Origin: Schoenoplectus triqueter
Taxonomy: Eukaryota > Streptophyta > Magnoliopsida > Poales > Cyperaceae
Reading direction: 5' to 3'
Assembly (NCBI GenBank): GCA_964058805.1
Contig: CAXKVV010000522.1
Span: 1-64,000 of the forward strand
Length of the DNA stretch: 64,000 nt
In this document: piece after piece, positions 45,340 through 55,752 of the stretch
Position numbering within the stretch: position 1 is the first letter of the stretch
Layout of the letters: each line of letters begins with the position of its first letter
The notes under the pieces: model-generated
Seen by the model: the letters and a program-made list of their open reading frames with translations, nothing else
Told to the model about the DNA's origin: nothing
Database searches by the model: none
Program-made: the position numbers and the translations under genes

Positions 45340-45765
45340 TAGGTTTTTAATGGGTTGGATCGGATCGGGTTATATTATTTTATTATTTTTTTTATTTGAT
45401 CCGAACCCAATCCAAATAAATTCAGGTTAAATTTTTTGACTCATATCTGACCCGACGGGTCACGGATCGACCCGACCCGATCATGTAAAATAATTAAATA
45501 TTTATTAATTATTTTTATATGATTTTAAATAATAGAATATTAATTAATTTATAAATAATCTTAATTAGTGTATATTTAAGATTCAATTAGTACTAAATCA
45601 CAAAATTATTTCAAAGAATATAATTAATTGGGTCGGATCGGGTTGATCCGAAGCCGACCCGACCCGATTCGGATGAAAAAAATTAAATTCATACCCGACC
45701 TATTTATCTTCGGATTATGTTGAATTTGATTGAGTTCGGATTAGATCAATAATTGACACCTCTAC
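45340..45765. mobile_element. hAT-like element, GGGTCGG-rich
   Basis: Starts TAGGTTTTTAATGGGTTGG and ends ATTGACACCTCTA plus one base. CACGACC repeats flank it (45333-45339 and 45766-45772). Interior: GGATCGGGT-type motifs in the left arm, complements in the right. Confidence 0.7.
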
Positions 45766-45956
45766 CACGACCTCACCTTTATGTACCAATGAGCGGTATA
45801 TTGCTCCAATGGTAAAGCGAAGTGTTCACCATCATGCTTAACAAATGAGAGGGAATTTTAGGTTATGGGAAATTATCGTTAATAGAGAAGATGGGAAGTG
45901 TTTCTAGAAGAATATGCTCAAGATTTGGGAAGAAAGAGTTCACGGCTAAAGAAAAA

Positions 45957-46318
45957 GGGGATGGACCGAGGATCCTTGACTATGAGTTATTTTTTATCAT
46001 TTTAATAATAAAATTTCAAATAAATATAAAATAAATTTTAAAATAAAAAATATAGATATATTTTTTTACTTATTTAAATTTCATACAATTTTATTATCAT
46101 TTGATAAAATACTATTAAGCTTTTATGCAATTTATAATGTTTTAATTTTATAATCTTTGATGGACTATTAAATATTAATGAAATTGTATAAAATTTAAAT
46201 CACTATCAATCTATTAATGAAAGAAAGAATATATCTATAATTTTTTATTTTAAAATTTTAAAAATTATATTTAAATATTCATTGTATTAATTGTTAAAAT
46301 AGTCATTGTCAAGTGATA
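45957..46318. repeat. Palindromic MITE, family A
   Basis: GAGGATCCTTGACTATGAG at the left, AAAATAGTCATTGTCAAGTG at the right, with an AT-rich palindromic interior as in the 6664-7042 copy. Confidence 0.6.
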
Positions 46319-47099
46319 AAAAAAATGTAGCACATAAGTTAAAGGGATAAATCTGAGATGAGACTGTTTTTTCTCAAGAAAAACAGCTAGCGGATGTGAA
46401 TCCGAGATGAGATGAAGTGCTAATTACTCAAGTCCTCCCTAACTCCATCGATCCTATGCCCTCTGTCAATTTTCTTGTCTATTTTTTTTTTGTTAGCACA
46501 GCCTAAATGTACAAGTACACATTAGCCACAATGACTCACTAATATCAAAATGTACCCCTCGCCACTTACCTAAAAAAAAGAATATACCGTGCACTCGGTA
46601 GACATTTTATACCATTCTATGTGCTGCGATATAACTATACGCACTAAGAAATTCAAAATTCAACTGTCCTTTCAATTAAGGTTAAAAAAATACAGCAATA
46701 ACTTTTAATCTCAAATAAATTGAGTAGGCTAGAAATAAAATTCAATTCAAAAATACAGAGATCAGAGATTTTAAATATAAAATGTCAATAATAATAACAA
46801 TGATAAATGATAGTGATATTGATGTGGTCAATTATGTTTAAAAAATATTGAACATAAAATTTTTACATGTAATAAATCACTTAAAGAAAATTTTAATGTT
46901 GAAATTATTAGAAGGCTAATGTGGTTAATTATTCATTAGTATATTGCTGTGCTTTGCTACAGGTGATTTGTATATTATAATCTTTCTGCATCAAAATTAA
47001 TAAAATATCATTTTATTCTAATACAAAATATGGTATGATTAAATTAAAAATATCATTTTATTCTTAAAAAAAATATATAATTCAAATTTCATAATTATC
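46319..47099. other. Intergenic, no gene seen
   Basis: AT-rich; no domain, no clear repeat boundary. Confidence 0.4.
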
Positions 47100-47185
47100 C
47101 ATAAGGACCCCATCCGGATTTTAAACTCACGACCTTCCACACAGAGGGTGTTGTCTTTTGCCACTAGATCAAAGACTGATTCTTC
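47100..47185 (-). repeat. SINE-like tRNA-derived head
   Basis: Minus strand: TTTGATCTAGTGGCAAAAGAC, then CTCTGTGTGGAAGGTCGTGA and GTTTAAAATCC. The spacing of an A-box-like TGATCTAGTGG and a B-box-like GTGAGTTTAAAATCC is that of plant SINEs. The 3' end is not defined. A second, weaker candidate reads AGCTCGGGTGGTAG on minus near 49244. Confidence 0.4.
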
Positions 47186-47439
47186 TATAACAATACTTTT
47201 GAAATGAGCTTTGTAATTAAATTCATGTAAGCCTCATTCCTGGAATTTATATATTTAATAATACAAAAGCCAGATATTTCATAAAAAAAATCATGCCAAC
47301 ACCTAAACAAAATGCTAAAATATCGGGTGATTTTTGTTTACGGAAAAAATAAATATTCTAAATTATAGCACGAGAAATTTTTTTAAAAATATTATAAAAC
47401 AAGAATATAAAAGAGGCGTTGTTAAAATTATAACCGTAA

Positions 47440-47635
47440 AAGAGAAAAATGCTCTCTCTCCTATTTAGCAATGATTTCTAAAGGAAACCGTTGCGAAAAA
47501 TATTTAACAACGGTTCCAATGAAGAACCATTGAGAAATATATTTAACAATTATTTTCACCTGAAATCCTTGCTAAAAGGGGATTTAACAACAGTACTTCA
47601 TTGGAACCTTTGTTAGAAGTTTTTTTTATTCTAAA
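47440..47635. repeat. CACTA-like subterminal repeat fragment
   Basis: Repeated AACCGTTGC / TTTAACAACGGTTCC / AACCATTGAGAAAT / TTTAACAACAGTACTTC motifs in both directions resemble the subterminal repeats of CACTA elements. No CACTA terminus or transposase is seen. Confidence 0.35.
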
Positions 47636-47639
47636 CCCT

Positions 47640-48129
47640 AACTTTGCGCCACTTCGATCATTTTTTCTTATTTCTTATTCTCTTCTCTTCTCTTGGCCTC
47701 TTCTTCTCTGGCCACGCCTCTCCTTCCTCTTCAATTTGGTCCTGCCACTTTAATCCCCTTTCTTCAAGATTACCGCTAATATCTTCAATTTTGACGTTCC
47801 TCCTTGATTCGAGCATCTCTTTATAAATATTGCTGCTAATAACGTATATTTTGAATTTCAAACTTTTAGTTCTCAATTAGTGAATGATAATATTGTTCAA
47901 AATAGTTAGTTATTATCATAAATAATAATTATTCATTTTGATCTGCTGAGATAATAATAGTTGTTGACCATTAAATAATATAATATATTATTATATATAA
48001 TTAAGTTTATTATTTAATTAGCATGTGCAACAACAACAATAAAGCTTTTAATCCCAAATTGGGATATGCTAGAAATGAAACACAATATGAAAAATATAAG
48101 ATCAGAGATCTTAAGTATAAATGATAATA
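47640..48129. other. No gene seen
   Basis: CT-rich then AT-rich sequence. A 60-codon hydrophobic frame (47644-47826) is explained by the CT-rich composition. Confidence 0.35.
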
Positions 48130-48157
48130 ATGATGATGATGGAAAAAAATAAAAATA

Positions 48158-48204
<47 letters not shown>

Positions 48205-48325
48205 TATACTAATAATAATAATAAATATATAAAATAAAAATAAATAAAAATAATAGTGATAATGATGATAATAATATAATAATAATAATGATAATATGCT
48301 AATAATAATAATAATAATAAAATAA
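48130..48325. repeat. (AAT)n microsatellite
   Basis: Long AAT array with interruptions (AATATATACT, GATAATGATG), in three blocks. Confidence 0.9.
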
Positions 48326-48524
48326 TCCTACATTATAAGACATTTCTAAATTCGTACTTCTAAATCTTAAGATCTCAAAATCTAGGAACTGAAAAATTAA
48401 GAACTTGAAGTTTATAGTTCTATTACTATACTCTAACTCCTAATTAATATGTGCATGTGTATATATTAGATTAGTGAATAATTAATTAGCATTATTTGTA
48501 TGAAATTGATTACATATATATTAA

Positions 48525-48559
<35 letters not shown>

Positions 48560-48620
48560 GATAGTATTATCATATAGGACCAGTTTATCAAGAATTTTCA
48601 ATAATTTAGGTCGGTGTCCG

Positions 48621-48653
48621 TTCGAGATTAATCTAATAGGGATTAATCTCGAA
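48621..48653. repeat. Short perfect inverted repeat
   Basis: Arms TTCGAGATTAATC (48621-48633) and GATTAATCTCGAA (48641-48653) around a 7-base loop. It lacks a T-run on either side, so it is not an obvious terminator; function unknown. Confidence 0.6.
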
Positions 48654-48930
48654 TAGTCCCTCTTGGAACTGTTTTTTGAATATTTTATCTCATATAGGAT
48701 TAGTGAAGATATGTTGGTTGCTATCTTGTGTTTGAGAATTATCCGATATAATATTTCACTTTTTATTCTTATGAGTACGTATATGCATGAAAATATACAA
48801 TGACGTACTCGGAAAGCTAAGGAAAAATACTGCCAATTTTTTCTTAAATATCAGATTGACTAGCGTATCTTCGCCAATGAAACAAAATATTCAAAATATG
48901 GGTTAAAATGGTTGGCCAGTCCAAAACAGT

Positions 48931-49057
48931 AAACCCTAAATTCTAAAATCCTAAGACCCTAAATCATAAAATTTAAAATCCTAAATTCTCAATCATAAAC
49001 TTTAAAACCCTAATTTCTAAATCCTAAAACCTAAAACTCTAAACCCCTACCCCTAAA
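48931..49057. repeat. Degenerate telomere-like tract
   Basis: About 130 bp of AAACCCTAAA, ATCCTAAGACCCTAAA, AAACCCTAATTTCTAAA and ACCCCTAAAG motifs, i.e. a diverged plant telomere repeat (CCCTAAA) in one orientation. About 0.7 kb upstream of the FLZ gene. Confidence 0.65.
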
Positions 49058-49752
49058 GTTTTATATAGCAAATAGAATGCAAGTATAATATTGTGACCTC
49101 GATGAATTTTGTGAGCATAGTTTATTTAGTATCATTTTTTTGAGAGAGATAAAAGTCTATCTTATAAATTTTATTTTATGTTTATAAAAAATTGAATTCA
49201 TAATTTTTTTTGAGATCATCTTAGTTGACTACCACCCGAGCTACTAGACTATTTGATTTGAGCTGCCCAGTACAATTGAAAATCGGAAATCAGTATAAAA
49301 CAAAATAAATAAATTTCAGGGTCACATATCCAAATCATTTGTTACCTGAAAACTGTGTAATGATGTAAACTAAATAAAAGCATTAATAGAAAGGAAAAGT
49401 TTGCAAAACAAAAGATGGGGAAACTGACATAGACCTGTGTATTCTTTGATTCCATCGGACGGCGTAGATTCCTTCTCTGCTCGTTTTTGACCCCTTCACT
49501 TCTTCCCTTCTTCCATCTCACTCCACCATCTCTCTATCCCCTTCTCTTTTCCTCTCTTCATCTTCAAATAATGGCCTCACTATCTCCATTCTTCCTCCTC
49601 TCTAAAGAGCGTCTCTTTCTCATCTTCATTTAGTGCCTTCCATCTCTCCTCCCTTTCAAAAAGCACATACAAAACCCCCTACGGATTGAAAGATAGTAGA
49701 AGAGGGGAGGAAAGAAGAACACTAAACAGAGGCGTGCGTGAGAGAAAAAGAG

Positions 49753-50818
49753 ATGATGCTAGGCAAGAGACAGAGGCCTCCTATGAAGCGAACAACGAGC
49801 ATGAGCGAGTTTTACCTTGATGAGGTTCTAGCTGATGTGGACGAAACACATCAATTGGAAAATCCGAACCACCACACCGCCGAGGCACATCCGGCCTGGA
49901 TGCAGTACATGGGTCCCGCTAGCAGCATGCTTTCACCACGTGGAACTACACACAGGAGGAACTCTGCTGATTATACAACACAGGAAACTGCTTCCTTTTT
50001 GAAGGCTTGTGGATTGTGTCAGCGCCGGCTGGCACCTGGCCGGGACATTTTTATGTATAGGTAAGAACATATATATGTCATTTAGAATTTAATTAGACTG
50101 CTTTTAACTTTTTCTTTTTGGTTTCAAAGATCTATTTGTTAAGTTTTCTTACTTTTAGATTTGCAAGACATGTTTTTTTTGAACAATTTTTATTGGAAAC
50201 TGTATTAATATTGTTTATTATCATGTACAAGATGCATGAACTTGTTAACTAGCTAGGCCGTGGGAAGCGTTGCATGCTTTTAGTGCATCAAAATAGTTTA
50301 TAAAAGTTCAACGCAAACTATTAATTAACATCTGGTGGTGCAGTAATCGAATTTGTATATATATGATTCAAAGAAAACTATCAACTAATTCTGTTTATAT
50401 GTGAAGAATAAACTACTCTTAATTAATTAGTCATTAATCCGTATGATGCCATGTGGATCTACACAATGAGCAGCTCACAAAAATATGTATGCCTATTATA
50501 TATTAGGGTAAATTTAATTAATTATTCGGAGTTATTACAAACATTTAATAAATATTTCCTTAAAAACGAATCTTATGACTTCATCTATCTTAAATTCTTA
50601 ATAGAATTTGAAAGAAACAACCTACAAGTTCATACAAACTAATTATTATTATTTTATTATTGAACAGGGGAGAAATAGCGTATTGCAGCATGGAGTGCAG
50701 GCAACAGCAAATGAACCAAGATGAGCTCAGAGAAAAATGCGTTCTTAAATCCATGTCCAAAACAGCAAACAGCGGAACCGACCAATCAAGCAACGGCGAG
50801 ACCATGGCAGCTGCCTGA
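49753..50818 (+). CDS. FCS-like zinc finger (FLZ, DUF581) protein, 2 exons
   Basis: Exons 49753-50060 and 50668-50818, joined at TATAG|GTAAG ... GAACAG|GGGAG; 152 codons plus stop. The first ATG (49753) gives MMLGKRQRPPMKRTTSMSEF, the conserved N-terminal motif of a group of FLZ proteins. The zinc finger spans the intron: CGLCQRR, FMYRGEIAYCSMECR, QQQMNQDE. All four Cys ligands are present (C-x2-C ... CS-x2-C), with Tyr where Phe usually precedes CS. Family knowledge: FLZ proteins bind the SnRK1 kinase and act as adaptors in energy and ABA signalling. A CT-rich leader (49490-49650) precedes it. Intact, probably functional. Confidence 0.93.
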
Positions 50819-51237
50819 TTAGCTGCAGGTAATCATATGGGATGATTAATCTATGCTTGGCTTGGATGAATCATGTATTGCTTTCTTAATATATAAATAT
50901 TGCTTCCCTTTGTTTAAGAAGTTCTGCTATGCAATGAAGAATAAGGACTAGCAATACCAGAACAGATTCAGCGGGAAGTATTTTCTTTTATCTTTTTTCA
51001 TTTTTATGTTTTTGATACCATAGTTTATGGGCTGGGATGTATGATTTCCAAATTTTGGTGACATAAATTCGTGGAGACAAGAGCTTTTTTTTCCTGCAAT
51101 ATTAATTCTTCCATGAATTACAAAATTTGAGAATATCCATGTATTGGCCTGATGTAAGGTATCTATCCGACAAAACTGGCAAGAGGAATGATGGATGGAA
51201 GCATTAGCTAAGAAATTGTCAATCCTATAGTAACTAA
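50819..51237 (+). other. 3' UTR and flank of the FLZ gene
   Basis: Non-coding. A 105-codon antisense frame (50948-51265) has no recognisable domain. Confidence 0.4.
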
Positions 51238-51505
51238 GAGCATTCGCATCGGTGTCGATTGTCAAAATTAAATTTTTATGTTACGTCATCAAATTGATAA
51301 TTTATTTTAAGAGTGACATCTTTGAATATAATAAAAATGACATTTTCGTAATTAATTTTTTGCTCCTGCGCTGACGTGGCTTGTCAACTGGACTGTCAAA
51401 TTTAAATAATTATTTAATTTTGTCTAGTCTCTGCATCTCTGAAATTCAAATGACAATTGTCAAATGAGATTTGATAGTCAATTTGACAATGGGATGCAAA
51501 TGCTC
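51238..51505. mobile_element. Tourist-like MITE, TAA duplication
   Basis: 268 bp: GAGCATTCGCATC at the left, GATGCAAATGCTC at the right, flanked by TAA (51235-51237, 51506-51508). The termini and three-base target fit PIF/Harbinger-type MITEs. The inner arms pair over TTGACAATTTAATTTT-like sequence. Confidence 0.75.
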
Positions 51506-51666
51506 TAAAGCCAAATAATTTATTAAGTAATATAGGGTGTAAAGTAAGCTAAACGCCAACTTAAGTCACGCTGATTGAGATTTCAACAGATTATAATCTA
51601 GCTAGTAGTGTACCACATAAGTTGCGACTTAAGTCACGCCAACCTCAGTATGGTTAATTAACTAAG

Positions 51667-52028
51667 GTGAGGGAGATCACCTGATAATATTAAAAATGAA
51701 AATTTCCAAATAATTTAAAAAATATTAAAATATAAAATATTTCATAGATATATTTTTGAACTTTTAGATAGTATTTTGAATTTCATGCAAAGTTAAGTAT
51801 CATTGATAGTTCATAAAAAACTATCAAAGTATTATACAATTACAATGATTCCAATTTAATTGTCTTTGAGAACTATCGGACAAGACTTATTAAATTTCAG
51901 AAAATTAAAAAAATCAACCTATAAATTTAATAATATGTCCAGAAATGTTTCTATTTTAAAATTTATTTTAAACTTTTAATTTAATTTCAGTATCAAGATT
52001 GTAAATAGCCATTGACAAGTAATTCTCG
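51667..52028. repeat. Palindromic MITE, family A (diverged)
   Basis: GGGAGATCACCTGATAAT at the left and AGCCATTGACAAGTAATTCTC at the right. The centre (CATTGATAGTTCATAAAAAAC) corresponds to the TTGATGGAC centre of other copies. Confidence 0.5.
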
Positions 52029-52199
52029 TCATTAATTAAATAAACAAGTTCTTATGAAATGGAGTAAAAATGTGAAGTCTTAACCGAACATAATTGGAAA
52101 ATTAAGGGAGATCTTCTTGATACCAAAAAAGTTTGAGCTGATCATATAGTTTTACAAAGTTGCTTACAGCTGTAAACAGCGTACCCTCTCTAAGACAAT

Positions 52200-52586
52200 T
52201 TTAATTCGGGTGTTGATTCTCTCACAATCATTTATTTTGACAATTTTTACAACCAACTTTTTATACATTTATAAAAAATCTTAAAATGATTTTTTTATAT
52301 AAATACGAACCTACGGATTAATTGTGTTTTAAATTTGATATAATTTGAGTGTCATTTAATATTTCATCAAAGTCCATCAAAATTATATAATAATTTTAAT
52401 GATTTAAATTTGATGTTCTTTGAGAGAATATCTAATAGCACTTAAATCATATCAATTTTAAAACACAATTAATTCACAAGTTCAAAAATATATCTATAAA
52501 TATTTATTTTTAATTTATTTTAATTTATATAAAATTAATTGTTAAAAATATCAAAATAAATAATTATCAAGTAACCCTCCTCTTCT
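52200..52586. repeat. Palindromic MITE, family A (diverged)
   Basis: Left TTATTTTGACAATTTTTAC, right AATAATTATCAAGTAACCCTC; centre with TTTGAGTGTCATTTAATATTT and its complement. Confidence 0.5.
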
Positions 52587-53734
52587 AACTTACATGATTT
52601 CAACTTTCAAGTCATTGCGTAGTTCCTGTGAAACGAAAAAAAAGGTTTTAGCGCGGAGTTGCCTCATCAGTCATCACTCAACTAGAAATTTAGAAAGGCA
52701 TCAATTGTCAATCAGGGTGCAAGATGGTGCTGGGAAACAGTACTCACGGTTGCTTATTGGTGGGATAGATGTCGACACTATGTCGACATGGCATATGATG
52801 ATACCTTGGTAACAGTAGTATACACTGTGATATCTGGGCCGTACAATTGTCCATAGTTAAATTCCTGTTTTCCTTCCTGCCCATGCATGCAACTGTGGAA
52901 CAGCGTTGGACTAATTTTGTCGTCTAGTCTAACTTTCAATAATTGAATGCTATATTTGGTAAATGTACTTCAAACTTTTTTCTTTTGAAAACATGGTCTA
53001 AATATTTAAGGATCTTATTTTTGAATTGCGTTTTTAATATTTAAGGATCTTATTTAAGTATGCTGATTAATTACATTTTTTTCTTTACAATCAGACTCCG
53101 AAATCTAATTTTCACATTTTTTTTCTATTTGGTTTTGTACCAATTGAATCATATATGTGTTATTTTTTTTTAAAAAAAAATCTTGAACCACCAATATAAA
53201 GTTATAAACCATTTGGAAGTGATGATATCTATGGTTACATGCACATCATAGCAGAAAAACTAGATTAATATTTTTTAATTACTACGAAATTCAAGAACAT
53301 CGCCAATTATACTACACACAAAAATTCAAGCATCAAAATCCGCACAAAAAAAGTTTCTTTGTTTCTTTTTATCTTTTTTTTTTTGTTGACATCAGAAGCC
53401 CGTGGGCAATTTGCATTGGGATTTCGACTCCAAGGTATCTGGAAATTATAAAAGTCAACATCATAGGGTCATGTTGGGTTCATCTAGCAATGAGCTATCA
53501 TGGTCTCGGTGCAAAGTGAAAACAACGGACAACGGAAGTTGAATTATTCAAAGAAAATAAACGAAAAATGAAAAAAAAAAGTTTGAAGCGCAATAACAGC
53601 ACTGAACGGGAACCCCACAACGGGCCCCAGCTGTCGCTTTGGTGACTTATGATTTTTTTCCCCGTTGAAGAATGAAAACTTTTCTTTGTCCGATGCAACA
53701 AATTTCCAATAGAGTGTTTCATTTTATTTAATGA
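52587..53734. other. Intergenic, no gene seen
   Basis: No conserved domain. Short frames on both strands are unremarkable. Duplicated TATTTAAGGATCTTATTT at about 53000 and 53037. Confidence 0.4.
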
Positions 53735-54127
53735 GTGGGGATTCCTTGAAAACTAATTTCGATAATTCTAACAATTAATTTTATAGAAATTTATAGAAAA
53801 ATTAAAATGGGAATACTAATATAGTTTTGAACTTATATATAAATTATGATTTAATTTTCATACAATTTGAATGTCATTTGATATTTAATCAAAGACTATT
53901 AAATTTAAATTTCTAAAATAATCATATTATTTTAATAGTTGGATGGAATAACAAACAATATTCAAATTGCATGAAAACTAAATCACAATCAATCTATAAA
54001 TTCACAAATATGTTTGTAATTTTTTTTTGTTTCATTGTTAAGATCTTCTATCAAATTTATATGAGGTTGATTGTCAAGAGTGTCAAAATTGTCAAGATTA
54101 ATTATTAGTTTTCAATGGATCCTCACT
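53735..54127. repeat. Palindromic MITE, family A
   Basis: Left GGATTCCTTGAAAACTAATTTC, right the complement, ending TTAGTTTTCAATGGATCC. The interior pairs TTTGAATGTCATTTGATA with its complement. Confidence 0.55.
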
Positions 54128-54837
54128 TTTATTTATTTTTCTTTAAATCACCTGGGGAGTGCATTACCAAGTATTTGACATCATTGTATACACCCATAAG
54201 AAAAGCATCGTTGTCTACTAATTACCAGCTATTCTAGTTGATGAGACGGTGAATCATATCTATGATGGGAAGTTTGAAAAGGTAGGAACCATTTATTAAT
54301 TTTACGAAAATTCAAATAGTATAGAACTAAATGAGTAATATTTGAGTTAAACTACCCTGTTTTGTAAAGTACAGAGGGTCGATATTTTAAACTCGAATCA
54401 CAAAAATCGAAGTTTGAACGGTTGGTTCAAATTGCTCAGACAATTTTAATATTGAAAACATGTGAAATATCAATTATTATTATTATTTATTTATTTTATC
54501 ATTCTTGCATAATTTTTTAAAAAAATGAACAAATTTGAGTTGTAATTTATTTTTTATTAATTTAGAGTCATCTTTTAAAAATTTTAAGTTAATAAAAGAA
54601 GTTCCAAAATGATGAAATTTGACATTGAATAAAATTTTGGTATGTAAATCGATTTGAGCTGACTATTGAGACTTCCATTTTCGATATTGAAGTACAAAAT
54701 GCCGACTTCCGTACAAAGTAACGCAATCTCAATCAAAAGATGATTGTTTTTAATAATATCCCATCCGCAAAGAGAAAGCAACAAAACATAATAACACGAA
54801 AAATGACCGGTGAAGTCAGGGCCGGAATCGGCTGACT

Positions 54838-55085
54838 TCTTTTAAATTTTATGTAATTTCATTAATGCTTGATAGTCCATCAAACACCAATAAATTTTCA
54901 TACAATTTGCAATAGTTTCAATTTAACGTTATTTGATGGAACGATAAAGAAATTACATGAAATTTGAGTGACCAACAATATATATAGATAGAAGAACACA
55001 TTTATAAATTTTTTTCATTTTTAAGATTTTTTTCATATTTATTAAGAAGATCATTGTCAAGATTATTAAGTTAACCTATTATCAA
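54838..55085. repeat. Family A MITE, truncated
   Basis: Centre and right arm of a family A copy (TTTATGTAATTTCATTAATGC, TTGATAGTCCATCAAACACC, AAGATCATTGTCAAG). The left arm is missing. Confidence 0.45.
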
Positions 55086-55126
55086 TCGACTCCCACCCTA
55101 AACTATATGTATACTTATATAAATTT

Positions 55127-55745
55127 TAGGTCTACACAAAAAAGCTCGGGCTCAACTTAGGCTCGATCTAATTTGGCTCGAGCTAATCTTACTCAAGCTA
55201 ATCTGACTCAATAGTTAAATGAGCTGAGTTTGAGTTAGGGTTTGGCTCGGCTCGTAGCTCGACTTGGCTCGAATAATAATATTTTTTCTACTAAACTTTA
55301 ATCTGATAGTTCGTCTCTCATTATCTCACATCATGTCACCATCTCAACTGCTTAATGACATCTCGTACTCACTTGTGATTCGGCTCATATATCTGACTCG
55401 ATAGTTTTTTTTGTTGGTTCATCCATTCAATTTAGTGCAGCAAAAATTTTATTAAAAATATAGTTTGTTGTTATATAAATTTTATAATAACTCTTGTACC
55501 ATTTTATAGATATACCGAATTTACAGTTTATATATATACTAAATATAAATGTCAAACCGAGTCAATGAACATGCATTGGCTTGTGAACCAGCTCGTGAGC
55601 TAGCTCAAATAGTAATGAGCCGAGTTTCAACTAGATTTTTCAGTTATAAGCGTTTCACGAGCTCGACTCGACTTGTCTCAAATTTTTATGAGCCGAGCTT
55701 GAGCTAAGCCTGACTCGCTCAAACTCGATTCGTTTGGAGCCCTAT
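55127..55745. mobile_element. hAT-like element, GGCTCG-rich
   Basis: Starts TAGGTCTACACAAAAAAGC and ends with the complement of TAGGGCTCCAAACGAATCG. 7-bp direct repeats TAAATTT flank it (55120-55126, 55746-55752). Motifs GGCTCGAGCT / GGCTCGGCTCG in the left arm, complements in the right. Same architecture as the GGGTCGG elements with another motif. Confidence 0.65.
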
Positions 55746-55752
55746 TAAATTT

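Noticed and set aside
47100..47185. Possible tRNA gene (A- and B-box-like motifs)
   Set aside because: No acceptor stem or anticodon arm can be drawn; a SINE head explains the boxes better.
50948..51265. 105-codon antisense frame after the FLZ gene
   Set aside because: Overlaps the FLZ 3' flank and runs into a MITE; no recognisable motif.
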